Position numbers and translations under genes: made by a program. Of a stretch of DNA of 64,000 nt, positions 1 through 9,669 are shown one piece after another. Numbering within the stretch: the stretch's first letter is position 1; each line of letters begins with the position of its first letter. The DNA comes from Lelliottia amnigena. GTDB taxonomy: Bacteria > Pseudomonadota > Gammaproteobacteria > Enterobacterales > Enterobacteriaceae. The stretch spans positions 496,001-560,000 of the forward strand of contig LR134135.1 of the NCBI GenBank assembly GCA_900635465.1, in the 5' to 3' direction. The notes beneath the pieces are model-generated. The model saw nothing but the letters and a program-made list of their open reading frames with translations. It was not told where the DNA came from and did not search any database.

Positions 1-708
1 TCGCGCGGGAAGCGGCCGATATCATCCTGCTGGAAAAGAGCCTGATGGTGCTGGAGCAGGGCGTGATTGAAGGGCGTCGTACCTTCGCCAATATGCTGAA
101 ATACATCAAAATGACCGCCAGTTCAAACTTCGGTAACGTCTTCAGCGTACTGGTGGCAAGCGCGTTTCTGCCGTTCCTGCCGATGCTCCCGCTGCATCTG
201 CTGATCCAGAATCTGATGTATGACGTCTCCCAGGTGGCGATCCCGTTTGATAACGTGGATGAAGAGCAGATTAAAAAGCCGCAGCGTTGGAACCCCGCCG
301 ATCTGGGCCGCTTCATGCTGTTCTTTGGCCCGATCAGCTCGATCTTTGATATTTTGACCTTCTGGCCTGATGTGGTTTGTGTTCCACGCCAACACGCCGG
401 AACATCAGACCCTGTTCCAGTCCGGCTGGTTCGTGGTCGGGTTGCTGTCGCAAACGCTGATTGTGCATATGATCCGCACGCGCCGTATCCCGTTCATTCA
501 GAGCCGCGCCGCATGGCCGCTGATCATCATGACCCTGCTGGTGATGGTGATGGGCATCGCGCTGCCGTTCTCACCGCTGGCAAGCTACCTGAGCCTGCAA
601 GCGCTGCCATTGAGCTATTTCCCATGGCTGGTGGCGATTCTGGCGGGGTACATGGTGCTGACGCAGATGGTGAAAGGATTCTATGCCCGTCGCTATGGCT
701 GGCAGTAA
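1..708 (+). pseudogene. mgtA: Mg2+-importing P-type ATPase MgtA, 3' part, with a frameshift
   Basis: C-terminal part of the inner-membrane magnesium importer MgtA; the 5' part lies outside the window. From base 3 the frame reads [18 protein letters not shown], the conserved end of the catalytic domain, followed by the hydrophobic helices of the C-terminal bundle. At the GG of 364-365 one extra base throws the frame; the correct protein continues in the next frame and ends with the family-typical [11 protein letters not shown] at 708. Apart from this single indel the protein looks fully conserved, so a sequencing or assembly error is as likely as true loss of function. In E. coli mgtA is followed directly by ridA; here 6.9 kb separates them. 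Identification is by close recall of the E. coli protein; confidence in identity is high, in pseudogene status low. Confidence 0.9.
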
Positions 709-727
709 GACGCTTTTCTCTCACTTT

Positions 728-1173
728 AACCCTCTCTCACGGGGAGAGGGTTATCGCACGGGCTTGTTTTCCCTCTCTACGCGTGGTCGAGGAAATCGCG
801 CGGGGCTGTTTCCCTCTATACCCGTGGTCGACGGGATCGTACGGGGCTTTTCCCCCTCTGCTTGTGGTGGAGAGAATCGCGCGGGGCTGTTTCCCTCTAT
901 GCCCGTGGTTGATGGGATCGTACGGGGCTTTTTTCCCTCTGCTTGTGGTAGAGAGAACCGCTCGGGGCTGTTTCCCTCTATGCCCGTGGTCGACGGGATC
1001 GTACGGGGCTTTTCCCCTCTATGCTTGTGGTGGAGAGAATCGCGCGGGGCTGTTTTGACTTCTGCCCGTGGTTGAGGGAATTGCTCGGTGCTGTTTCCCT
1101 CTATGCCGTGGTCGATGGAATCGCGCGGGGCTATTTCCCCCTCTCCCTGTGGGAGAGGGCCGGGGTGAGGGCA
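728..1173. repeat. Degenerate tandem array of about eleven ~40-bp REP-like units
   Basis: About eleven head-to-tail units of 38-43 bases, each starting with CCCTCT, centred on CCCGTGGTCGACGGG or a variant, and ending in a GGGGCTNTTT-like tail. The first (728-752) and last (1137-1173) units still resemble the complete palindromic repeat CCCTCTCCCTGTGGGAGAGG followed by GGTGAGGG that occurs elsewhere in this window (12913, 13024, 16383, 45773, 58542). Inner units fall into two alternating types, one with CCCGTGGTCGACGGGATCG and one with TTGTGGTGGAGAGAATCG. The array lies between mgtA and the hexosaminidase. Open reading frames across it are artefacts of the repeat period. Confidence 0.8.
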
Positions 1174-1329
1174 TCAGACCCTACAACACGTCGCCGCTAC
1201 CCATCGGATGGCGTTCCTCCCAAATTTAACAACCTGTGATCCCCGTCGCCCTCTCTCCTTGACGACAATTTATCCACATGTTAACAAAATGTTTTGCTCT
1301 TATTTGGCCCGTCAAATTTGATAAGGAAC

Positions 1330-3718
1330 ATGATGTTGCGCTACAGCCTCCTGACTGCCGGGCTTTTGCTCGGCTCTTCTGCACTTGCGGCACCCGCAGG
1401 CGATTTGCCCCTCATGCCGTGGCCTGCCAGCGTTGAGCGACCTTCCACGCAAGGCGCACTGATTCTGAACGATACACTTTCTGTCAGCGTGAGCGGCGAC
1501 GATCTCGGTGATGCCGTGGATCGTCTGCGCCAGCGCATCGCGCTGCAAACCGGCTGGACGCTTCAGCCGCAGGCCGTGAATCCGGATAAACCCACCATTC
1601 GCATCGCGATCGCTAAAAAAGTGACCCCGCAACCCCTGCCCGACAGCGATGAAAGTTATACGCTCACCGTCGACGCCAACGGCGTCAATATCGCGGCCAA
1701 CACCCGCTTTGGTGCGCTGCGGGCGATGGAAACGCTGCTCCAGCTGATTCAAAACGGCGCGGAAAATACTTCGCTGCCGTGGGTGAAGATTGACGATGCC
1801 CCGCGCTTCCCGTGGCGCGGGCTATTACTCGACTCCGCGCGTCATTTCATTCCGCTTGAGGATATCAAACGTCAGATTGACGGTATGGCGGCCGCCAAGC
1901 TGAACGTGCTGCACTGGCATTTGACCGACGATCAGGGTTGGCGATTTACCTCAAAACGCTATCCAAAACTGACCCAACTGGCCAGCGACGGACTGTTTTA
2001 CACGCCGGAGCAGATGCGTGACATCGTGCGCTACGCCACCGCGCGCGGCGTGCGCGTAGTGCCGGAAATCGACATGCCCGGTCACGCGTCGGCGATTGCC
2101 GTGGCCTATCCGGAACTCATGAGCGCGCCAGGACCCTATGCGATGGAGCGTCACTGGGGCGTGTTGAAACCGGTTCTCGATCCGACAAAAGAGGCGACTT
2201 ATGCCTTCGCCGAGGCGATTGTCAGCGAACTGGCGGCGATCTTCCCCGATCCGTATCTGCATATCGGCGGCGATGAAGTTGACGACACGCAGTGGAAAGA
2301 AAACAAAGTCATCCAGCAATTTATGCGCGACAACAAGCTTGCCGACAGCCACGCTTTGCAGGCGTATTTCAACCGCAAGCTGGAAACGATCCTTGAGAAA
2401 AATCACCGCCAGATGGTCGGCTGGGATGAGATTTACCATCCGGATCTGCCAAAAAGCATTCTGATCCAGTCCTGGCAGGGGCAGGACGCGCTGGGCGAAG
2501 TGGCAAAGCAGGGCTACAAAGGGATTCTCTCAACTGGTTTTTATCTCGATCAGCCGCAAAGCACGGCCTATCACTATCGCAATGAAATCGTGCCGCAGGG
2601 CTTAAACGGCGTGGATATCATTGGCGATAACGACAGCGCGCAGAGCTGGACGTTCACCATGCCGCGCCTGAAAGGCAAGCCGGTGGAGGGCAGCTTTACG
2701 CTGGTGAAAGCCGTTTCTGGCTGGCGCGGATTTATTGATTTCAACGGTAAATCCCGGCGCGCGGTGAATGATATTGCGTGGCGTGATGATAATCAGGTGA
2801 CCTTCACCGTTGATACCTGGATGGGCGAAACGCGTCCGGTGGTGAACGTCGCAAACGATAAGCTGACGGGCTATTTCCTGGTGGGTAACGCCCGCTATCC
2901 CATTTCCGGCGCGCGTCTGGATGACATACCAAAAGGCACGCCACCGGTGGTGCCGGATGCCAATCAGCAGGCGAATCTGATGGGCGGCGAAGCGGCGCTG
3001 TGGGCGGAAAACGTGGTTGCGCCGGTGCTGGATATCAAAGCTGTGGCCGCGCGCGTTTGCGGTGGCGGAGCGTCTATGGTCCCGCGCAGGACGTGAAGGA
3101 TGTCGACAACATGTACGGCCGTTTGCAGGCGATGGACAGCTGGACGACGGTATCGGTCGGCCTTCAGCAGCACAGCCAGCAGCAGGCGTATTTCACGCGT
3201 CTGGCGAATACGACCGAGACGCTGCCGTTGCAGATTCTCTCGCAGGCGCTGGAGCCGGCGCAGTATTACACCCGGCAGCATCTTAAATTCCAGGCCGGAA
3301 ATTATCATCAGTTCGAGCCACTGAACCGCTACGCCGACGCGCTGAGCGCGGAGAGCAACACCGTGCGCCAGATGAACAAATGGGCCGAACGCCTGGTCAG
3401 CGATGCGGAAGACAGCGAAAGCGCCGAGGCGCTGCGCCACGTATTTACCCGCTGGCAAAGCAATACCAGCGATGCGCAGGCGCTGAGCGAAATAACTATC
3501 AGCTCAAAGCCATCACGCCAATTATTCAGGAGGTGGATAAACTGGCATCGATTGGCCTGCGATTGACCGACCTGGTGGCGCGGCAGGGCACGCTGGATGA
3601 TAAGGAGATCGCCTCTATCCAGAAAGAGCTGGATAAAGCTGCGGAGATTCACGATGAAGTGGTGATTGCAGCGGTTTATCCGGTTGAGACGCTGTTAAGG
3701 GCGACGCGGAATCAGTGA
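1330..3718 (+). pseudogene. GH20 beta-N-acetylhexosaminidase, exported, three single-base frameshifts
   Basis: Family GH20 exo-hexosaminidase that releases terminal GlcNAc/GalNAc from chito-oligosaccharides or glycans, probably in the periplasm. The ATG at 1330 is preceded by AAGGA and opens a signal peptide (about residues 1-20, ending SSALA). An N-terminal GH20b-like domain is followed by the catalytic barrel, with AAKLNVLHWHLTDDQGW and the Asp-Glu pair of HIGGDEVDD at residues 315-316. Three indels break the frame: extra A near 3038, extra C near 3083 (both inside KLWPRAFAVAERLWSAQD) and a missing A near 3493. Across the corrected frames the protein is about 795 residues, a normal length, ending at 3718. 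All indels sit in short homopolymers, so either a recent pseudogene or sequence error. Confidence 0.85.
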
Positions 3719-4047
3719 TGAGGTTTGGGCTTGTAGCAGCCAGTCAAGCATCGCAGCGGGTTCCGATCGCCTGATGTTCAGCAGAATAAAATGGCTTGAT
3801 AACCTGTGAAGGTGACAGGGGGGCTGCGAGGCCCCCCGGCCTCCGGTTCACCGATTTCAGCGGGGACTCAGCACCGATGCCCTATTTGACGGCTGCGAAT
3901 TAAACGAATGATATAGCTGTTGGGCAAAAAGGATTTTTAAATGACCATAATTAAAGTTTAGGTCGGGTTTGTGGCAGGAGCGGATGTTGCAAAGTCACGC
4001 TAGTTAGGTTTACATAATGTATTCCCAATGGATATGGATTCTACACA
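3719..4047. other. Gene-free stretch after the hexosaminidase
   Basis: No convincing gene. A GC-rich hairpin (six G at 3818-3823 pairing with six C at 3832-3837) lies 100 bases after the hexosaminidase stop but has no U-tract, so a terminator role is uncertain. Base composition drops sharply to AT-rich after about 3890, marking the start of the foreign-looking patch that runs to hcp. Confidence 0.4.
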
Positions 4048-4444
4048 TGAAATACGATTGTTACTGCTTATATTTATTATCAGTTCTCAGTCGTGGCAAG
4101 TCAGCCCTCCCCTAAAGAGCAAGCTAAACAAATAGCTGAAGCAGCATGTCTGTACCAATATATGTCATTTATTCTCGCTTTGCTTTGGGTTTTTCTGAGG
4201 AAAAAGCAATTCAAACATCGTCTAAAATACTAACTAATTATCTGGAGAGTCATAAAAAAACGCAGGCGATTTTTTTCTCTCATCGATTCGTAGAAGCACT
4301 ATTGCACAATTACGGGAGTTAGAGGTAAATAAAGAGGCAGTGCAGCAACTAAGATCTCCCCCGCCAAATTTTAAGGATAATTTTCTATCCTCTTGCAATG
4401 AAATGAAAACCGAGCAGTTGGAAGCTATGCATGTTTTTGGTTAA
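4048..4444 (+). pseudogene. Remnant of a small gene of unknown function
   Basis: No intact frame, but fragments in three frames read as one short protein: an opening MKYDCYCLYLLS, a part with SQPSPKEQAKQIAEAACLYQ, a part SEEKAIQTSSKILTNYLESHKK, and an end VNKEAVQQLRSPPPNF to the stop at 4442-4444. The opening is hydrophobic and Cys-containing, like a signal or lipoprotein leader. I do not recognise the family. The frame changes at least twice at A- or T-rich runs, as in neighbouring genes. The position upstream of a TPR gene and an orphan hcp makes a type VI secretion accessory or immunity remnant possible, but nothing in the sequence proves it. Confidence 0.35.
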
Positions 4445-4678
4445 ATTCAGCATATATGCAGATACGGTTTTTTGAGGACCATCACATTTGTTACTTATGT
4501 TCCCTCGCTCATAGCGTACCAGGCAGCCGATTGGACTGTCCGCTCAGTGCCAGGAGCGGACATTACATATGCCACCTAAATATATACACTTAACACCATC
4601 AATGGGTTTAAAAATAAAGAAAATTACTCTATTGCCGATAACATTTATAATTTAAATCTAGACTTGGATGATAAATAA

Positions 4679-5472
4679 ATGTCGACATTGAATACTGAAA
4701 ATAAAATCAAGATAACTGAATTAATAATGGTTTTTATTGCAACTCTCCCAATGGGAATAGCAAATATTTTGATAACAAAAAGTCAAAACGATGAAAGACT
4801 TGCTTTCGAGAGACAAAACGCGCAAAGTATTCTCTCTATTCAAAATAAAGAGTTATTCATAAAAGTGCAGAGCAAGGTTTGAATTCACAGAACTTGATAT
4901 TGATTTTTTAAGAACAAGCTATGAAGAATGCCAAAAAGATGGAGAGTTATCAATTGGAAAAATAAATCTTATGCTGATGCTTACTATTCTTCATCAGAAA
5001 AGAAAAATATCATGATTGCAAAGGTTCAAACAAACTGCTTATCAAAAAACAATAATCAATCAGTAGATAGCCAAGATAAGCCGACTTACAGCATTGAGCA
5101 TTACAAGAGTCTTGGATTCAACTATTGCAAAATAAAAAATTTCTGGAGGCAGCAGAGTCATTCTCCCAGGCAACTCAAATGACACCCGTAGATGCTTCTT
5201 TGTGGAATCAAAAAGCTTATGCACAATTTAGAGCAGGAAATTATACTGATGCAATGAATAGTATTTCCATTGCGCTTAGGATTGGCAGTGATAATGATAA
5301 AGTAAGAAAATACATGGCCATTAATGCTGCTAAAATATTATGTGCGAAAGGAGATGTAAATGATGGAAGAAATTACATACAACAATCAATAAATGCCATT
5401 CCGGATTTATTGCCAATGGTTAAAAAAGATTTAGAACTGGGTGGTATTTGTAAAATTGATCTCAGTAAATAA
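4679..5472 (+). pseudogene. Tetratricopeptide-repeat protein, broken by three frameshifts
   Basis: Four consecutive segments in different frames combine into one protein of about 265 residues. The start at 4679 (MSTLNTENKIKITELIMVF) carries one N-terminal membrane helix (about residues 11-33). A frame change near 4876 leads into FEFTELDIDFLRTSYEECQ, another near 4966 into KSYADAYYSSSEKKNIMI, a third near 5120 into LLQNKKFLEAAESFSQAT. The C-terminal half has TPR character: KFLEAAESFSQATQMTPVD, LWNQKAYAQFRAGNYTDA. It looks like a membrane-anchored TPR protein of unknown role. AT-rich composition differs from the core genome and suggests transfer. All breaks are at homopolymers, so decay cannot be separated from sequence error. 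Confidence 0.6.
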
Positions 5473-6125
5473 AAATCTTCTTATTGCTTCAAAATAAAGC
5501 ATTTGTTTTGCTTATTTGTGAAAGTGGATGTAAGTAAAGTCCGCTTCTCGCTCATAACAGTCCCTGGAATATTTCAATCCCAGCATAATTCCCGGCCTTT
5601 AAGCCGGGAACCACTTCGTCATTACCGATCATACCGTCCTGCGGATCTTCGGGGTATTTCCGGTGTCATTCAGCACACCGGAAACGTTTTCAGCCATTCC
5701 TGCACGCGTTGTTTATTGATACTCACTACGCTCATGCCTTCGAGACAGCCCCACTGCTCGCGGCAGATTTGCGAGCCACCTTGGGAAAACGATCATTATC
5801 CGCCGATCTCTCAGGACCCGTTTAGGCAATTCTGAATAAACATCCCATCGCGTAAAACCAATAATACTCCTTGGATAAAAAACAGTACTCAGAAATATGG
5901 GAGAAACACAGGAAATGCGAGGGCGATTCAGAGAGAATTAAACAGAGATGAAATTTTGCAGAACTGCGGGGAATCCTGCTTGTTACCTAATCTTCACGCC
6001 GTACTGGATATTCAGTTTTTTTGTAGTATGCAAATAAATTCAAAATACGTAACCAATCGCACATTTTTGAACAGTAAGGAGGGGGTAGTATTTAAATACT
6101 TAACGCAAATCGACCAGGGGCGGCT
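5473..6125. other. Gene-free, partly remnant stretch
   Basis: No supported gene. A short segment around 5590-5830 has normal GC and on the minus strand reads CREQWGCLEGMSVVSINKQR followed by VQEWLKTF, which looks like a piece of an old gene, but it is interrupted by stops in all frames and I cannot name it. The rest is AT-rich. The last bases before 6126 (CAGGGGCGGCT) supply the ribosome binding site of the next gene. Confidence 0.35.
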
Positions 6126-6818
6126 ATGTATTACGACAGTGAAGTCATTAGGTATTTGCAGGCCAATAAAATACTCGCATTAAAGCTCGATCAGGCATTT
6201 ACAGGCGTTGGAAAGGCGGTATCCAATCAGATTGAAATGATAGGGAGTGGCGCGCAACGCATGCTTTATTACACGTCCTGCTTTACTGATGAGTATCAGG
6301 ATGTTTGTCAGAAACAAAAAACAGAGGACATTCGATTTGCCAAAGGAGTTTATCATCTTTTAGAGCATAGCGATGTTGTATACGACATGCTTAAAATTTA
6401 TTTCGAAGAAATATTTAAAAACAAAACATCCGATCACCTTGAGCACATAAAACAAATACTCATGTCTGTGAATGTCCACATTGCTGCCAGTTCACTGACA
6501 AAAGCAGGTTTTGCTTTGGCAGTAGCGGCATCTGTTGCAGCTGGCATGAATCTAAGTCTTTATATGAGTGCATTAGTAGGAGGCAGATCTACAAAGATTT
6601 TTGTTGGGGCTAGTCTTTATGGCATCGTCCAGAAAGCAGCAGATGGCGCAAATCGTCTTCACTATATCTATCCTGCTTATTACTCTGCGCTGTATACTCA
6701 AGAACTGGAAATGATGTATTTCTTAATAGAGCCATTGTTTGAACGTGCGGAGGCGTTTGAAGCACAATGGGCATCGGATGGTGATATTGCAAACATCATC
6801 ACCAGGATGGTTAGGTAA
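6126..6818 (+). CDS. Unknown protein with a glycine/alanine-rich hydrophobic segment, upstream of orphan hcp
   Basis: Intact 230-residue frame in AT-rich DNA. Start at ATG 6126 after GGGGCGGCT. The N-terminal half is mixed helical (LALKLDQAFTGVGKAVSNQ) with two cysteines near residues 52 and 60; residues about 118-160 form a hydrophobic Ala/Gly-rich stretch (ALAVAASVAAGMNLSLYMSA) typical of glycine-zipper or membrane-inserting segments. No catalytic motif seen and the family is not recognised. It is followed after two bases by a 56-residue membrane protein and then by a type VI secretion Hcp gene, so it may be a secreted effector or its partner; that is inference from position only. Confidence 0.6.
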   Translation: MYYDSEVIRYLQANKILALKLDQAFTGVGKAVSNQIEMIGSGAQRMLYYTSCFTDEYQDVCQKQKTEDIRFAKGVYHLLEHSDVVYDMLKIYFEEIFKNKTSDHLEHIKQILMSVNVHIAASSLTKAGFALAVAASVAAGMNLSLYMSALVGGRSTKIFVGASLYGIVQKAADGANRLHYIYPAYYSALYTQELEMMYFLIEPLFERAEAFEAQWASDGDIANIITRMVR

Positions 6819-6820
6819 GC

Positions 6821-6991
6821 ATGATGGATCTGATTAAAAGGATTTTTAGGCGAATATTTAGAACATTAGTTTCATATTATGGCCCTTCTGTATTAACACT
6901 TTTGTTTGCAGTTATCTTTTTTCAGATACTCCCTGATGGACCATTGTGGCCTGTACCTATATTTTTCATTGTGATGGTTTTTTTTCTTTGA
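6821..6991 (+). CDS. Small membrane protein, 56 residues, unknown
   Basis: Begins two bases after the stop of the 230-residue gene and was probably co-translated with it. Sequence begins MMDLIKRIFRRIFRTLVSYY, then two hydrophobic segments (about 20-36, SVLTLLFAVIFFQIL, and 43-56, VPIFFIVMVFFL) that could span the inner membrane. The basic N-terminus would stay in the cytoplasm. The combination of a larger unknown protein and a tiny membrane protein before hcp resembles an effector/immunity arrangement, although the order and family are not established. Family not recognised. Confidence 0.5.
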   Translation: MMDLIKRIFRRIFRTLVSYYGPSVLTLLFAVIFFQILPDGPLWPVPIFFIVMVFFL

Positions 6992-7052
6992 TAACGAAAA
7001 ATTAAATACAGTACTACTTAGGCTATTTAAACTCTAGAGATAAGGAAATCGT

Positions 7053-7531
7053 ATGTCTACCCCAGCTTATTTATGGCTTGAAGATGAAAATGGCAGCCCT
7101 GTCATTGGAAGCTGCCTGATGCCAACGCGCTTAGGCTCAATCGAATTAAAATCTTTTCTCACGGCGTAACCATTCCGGTTGATCCGAGTTGGGGAAAATT
7201 GACAGGTACGCGAGTGCATCGCCCTATCACAATAGTGAAAGAATTCGACCAAACTACGCCCCTTCTTTATCGCGCGGTGTGCGAAGGCCGAACCATGAAG
7301 AAAGCGACCATCAGGATGTACCGCATTCTGGAATCAGGCGTGGAATCCGAGTATTTCAATATTGTCCTGGAAGATGTCAAAATCACGACGGTTTCGCCAT
7401 ATCTTGCCCCTAACGGATTAAGCAGCACGCATCTGGAAACACTCGAACTACGCTATACCGCCATCATCTGGAAATACACAGAAGGAAATATCATCTATCG
7501 CGATGCATGGAATGATCGTTGTTATGCCTGA
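7053..7531 (+). pseudogene. hcp: Type VI secretion Hcp-family protein, orphan, one frameshift
   Basis: Hcp forms the hexameric inner tube of the type VI secretion system and is itself exported, carrying or chaperoning effectors. Start ATG 7053 after AAGGAAATCGT. The first frame gives MSTPAYLWLEDENGSPVIG and GSIELKSF; near 7161 one T appears to be missing, and the protein continues in the next frame with HGVTIPVDPSWGKLTGTRVH, PITIVKEFDQTTPLLYRAVC and the C-terminus ending AWNDRCYA. The corrected length, about 160 residues, is normal for Hcp. No other T6SS structural gene is in the window, so this is an orphan hcp as often found with effector cargo. GC content is higher than in the two genes upstream. 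Confidence 0.85.
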
Positions 7532-7648
7532 ACGATTTACCCACGCGGAAAGCGAAGATGTTTCAAAGAAAAGTTGAGTGGAATGAAAAAGTTGCAGGGA
7601 AGGGGAGTACCAGAAACAGCCCCCTCCGCAGTGGAGAGGGCAAACCGA

Positions 7649-8035
7649 TTAACGACGAACCGCAATCGCCTCAATCTCAATCTTCACATCTTTCGGCAGA
7701 CGCGCCACTTCCACGCAAGAACGCGCCGGGAAGGTCGCATTGTGCTCAGTGAAGAACGCTTCGTAAGTGGCGTTAACGGTCGCAAAATCGTTTAGATCTT
7801 TCACAAACACCGTGGTTTTCACGATATCGCCCACTTTCAGGCCCGCGGATTCCACGATCGCTTTTACATTTTCCAGCGACTGACGCGCCTGAGCGGAAAC
7901 GTCATCCGGTACTTCACCGGTTTTTGGATTCACCGGGATCTGACCGGAAGTGATGATCATGCTGCCCAGATCAACGCCCTGAACGTATGGGCCGATAGCC
8001 GCTGGTGCATTTTCCGTCGCAAGTACTTTTGTCAT
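7649..8035 (-). CDS. ridA: RidA, 2-iminobutanoate/2-iminopropanoate deaminase
   Basis: Cytosolic trimeric enzyme that hydrolyses reactive enamines/imines released by PLP enzymes such as threonine dehydratase, protecting other PLP enzymes from damage. The 128-residue length is normal. The family signature is at the C-terminus (PARSCVEVARLPKDVKIEIE) with the catalytic Arg105. Start ATG at 8035 is preceded by TCCTGGAGAAATC with GGAG. In E. coli ridA lies between pyrI and mgtA; here the pyrI side is kept and the mgtA side is separated by the inserted patch. It is transcribed in the same direction as pyrBI, 179 bases downstream of pyrI, and may receive read-through. Confidence 0.97.
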   Translation of the reverse strand: MTKVLATENAPAAIGPYVQGVDLGSMIITSGQIPVNPKTGEVPDDVSAQARQSLENVKAIVESAGLKVGDIVKTTVFVKDLNDFATVNATYEAFFTEHNATFPARSCVEVARLPKDVKIEIEAIAVRR

Positions 8036-8214
8036 GATTTCTCCAGGATAACAGCGTTAAAAAATTCCCATCCATTATACACTTCATCCTTCACGCTGCC
8101 TCATCGTTGGCCGCGTCCTCCTACCCCGGTCACAGAGTTTTCTCTGCTCTTGGGGATATTCGGACTTGCCGCCTAAATGCAGTGCGAATGATTTCGGGTA
8201 GCAGAAGGCCTCAA

Positions 8215-8676
8215 TTAGTTAGCCAGCACCACGTAATGAGAAAACTCTTTTTCACAGTATTTGCATTTGAGTGCGATGTCTTTCTCGCGCTTTTTGACTG
8301 CAAAGCTGGATGAAACCGGCTCAGCGTGGCTGATGCAGTTGCTGTTCGGGCAAACCAGAACAGTGTTGATACGTTCTGGTAAATTCGGGCGAGATTTCCC
8401 CACCACTTCGTAATCGTCGATGCGGTTAACGGTCGCATCCGGCGCATACAGGGACAGCTGGTTCACCTGCTCGTCGGTCAGGAACGTGTTCTCGATTTTG
8501 ATCAAATCCTTGCGACCCATTTCGCCGGATGGCAGGTTCAGACCGATGGTGATGCGTTGATCGGTTTCGGTCAGCTTGAACAGGGTCAGTAGCTTAAAGC
8601 CGATTTGCGCAGGGATATGGTCAATCACCGTGCCACGCTTGATGGCTTCTACCTGGAGTTTGTTATCGTGTGTCAT
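8215..8676 (-). CDS. pyrI: Aspartate carbamoyltransferase regulatory chain
   Basis: Regulatory subunit of aspartate transcarbamoylase; binds CTP (inhibitor, with UTP) and ATP (activator) and holds catalytic trimers together in the c6r6 complex. 153 residues as in E. coli. The N-terminal nucleotide-binding part contains [20 protein letters not shown]; the C-terminal zinc domain has the four cysteines in VCPNSNC and LKCKYC that contact PyrB. Start is 12 bases after the pyrB stop (8689), so the two are cotranscribed from the attenuated pyrL leader. Confidence 0.98.
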   Translation of the reverse strand: MTHDNKLQVEAIKRGTVIDHIPAQIGFKLLTLFKLTETDQRITIGLNLPSGEMGRKDLIKIENTFLTDEQVNQLSLYAPDATVNRIDDYEVVGKSRPNLPERINTVLVCPNSNCISHAEPVSSSFAVKKREKDIALKCKYCEKEFSHYVVLAN

Positions 8677-8688
8677 TTTCCTGTCCCT

Positions 8689-9621
8689 CTACAGTGTTAA
8701 TTCGCGATTCAAAACCAGCGCCAGCAGCGCCTGGCGAGCAAAAATACCGTTGCCAGCCTGCTGGAAATACCAGGCGTGCGGCGTCTTGTCCACGTCGGTG
8801 GCGATCTCGTCGATGCGCGGCAGCGGATGCAACACTTTCATGTTGTTGCGCGCGCCTTCAAGATCGCTGGCGCGCAGGACAAATTGCGCCTTCACGTTGG
8901 CATATTCGGACGGGTCCAGGCGCTCTTTCTGCACGCGAGTCATATACAGAATATCCACTTCACCCATCACCTCTTCGATGCTGGCGTGCTGGCTCCAGGT
9001 GATGCCTTTTTCATCGAGCATATCGAGAATGTACTGCGGCATCGCCAGCGCGGCCGGGGCGATGAAGTAGAAGCGGTTGCCGTTAAACTTCGCCAGCGCC
9101 TGTGCCAGCGAGTGGACGGTGCGGCCATATTTCAGATCGCCGACCATCGCGATATTCAGGTTCTCAAGCTGCCCCTGGGTTTCCTGAATGGTGAACAAAT
9201 CCAGCAGGGTTTGCGTCGGGTGCTGATTCGCGCCGTCACCCGCATTCAGAATCGGAATGCCCCCGGAAAACTCTGTCGCCAGACGCGCTGCGCCTTCTTG
9301 CGGGTGGCGCATTACAATCGCGTCCACGTAAGTGCTGATAACCGAAATGGTGTCCGCCAGCGTTTCGCCTTTTTTGCCCAGCGACGTGTTGCTGCTGTCA
9401 GAGAAGCCCACGACGCTGGCACCCAGACGGTGCATGGAGGTTTCAAACGACAGACGGGTGCGCGTCGACGCCTCGAAGAAACAGCTGGCAATCACTTTAT
9501 GCTTCAGCAACTCGGGCTGTGGGTTGGCCTTCAGTTTTGCCGCGGTATCGAGAACCAGTTCCAGCTCTTCGCGGCTGAGGTCATTGATGGAAATGATGTG
9601 TTTTTGATAAAGCGGATTCAT
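8689..9621 (-). CDS. pyrB: Aspartate carbamoyltransferase catalytic chain
   Basis: Catalyses carbamoyl phosphate + L-aspartate to N-carbamoyl-L-aspartate, the committed step of pyrimidine synthesis, in the cytoplasm. 310 residues, one fewer than E. coli (the start reads MNPLYQKH). The carbamoyl-phosphate site signature [15 protein letters not shown] and the HPTQ motif of [13 protein letters not shown] are present, as is HPLPR near the C-terminus. The start ATG at 9621 has AGGAGATAAAC upstream. Expression should be set by the pyrL attenuator immediately upstream: low UTP makes RNA polymerase pause, ribosomes keep up and termination is prevented. Confidence 0.98.
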   Translation of the reverse strand: MNPLYQKHIISINDLSREELELVLDTAAKLKANPQPELLKHKVIASCFFEASTRTRLSFETSMHRLGASVVGFSDSSNTSLGKKGETLADTISVISTYVDAIVMRHPQEGAARLATEFSGGIPILNAGDGANQHPTQTLLDLFTIQETQGQLENLNIAMVGDLKYGRTVHSLAQALAKFNGNRFYFIAPAALAMPQYILDMLDEKGITWSQHASIEEVMGEVDILYMTRVQKERLDPSEYANVKAQFVLRASDLEGARNNMKVLHPLPRIDEIATDVDKTPHAWYFQQAGNGIFARQALLALVLNRELTL

Positions 9622-9642
9622 GTTTATCTCCTGACGCCGGGC

Positions 9643-9669
9643 AAAAAAAAGCCCCTCAAATGAGGGGCT
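9643..9669 (-). terminator. pyrBI attenuator terminator
   Basis: On the minus strand AGCCCCTCATTTGAGGGGCT is followed by eight T: an 8-bp GC-rich stem with a short loop and a U-tract, 22 bases before the pyrB start. It overlaps the pyrL stop codon, the classic arrangement of the UTP-sensitive pyrBI attenuator. Confidence 0.93.

Noticed and set aside
45..1058. Long plus-strand ORF covering the mgtA end and the repeat array
   Set aside because: It follows the mgtA frame only to about 364; after the indel it reads through the wrong frame and then through the tandem repeat, giving a periodic, meaningless sequence.
728..1173. CRISPR array
   Set aside because: Units are contiguous and divergent along their whole length, with no constant repeat alternating with unique spacers and no cas genes.
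8776..9663. 295-residue plus-strand ORF opposite pyrB
   Set aside because: Antisense shadow; pyrB is certain and the ORF runs into the attenuator.
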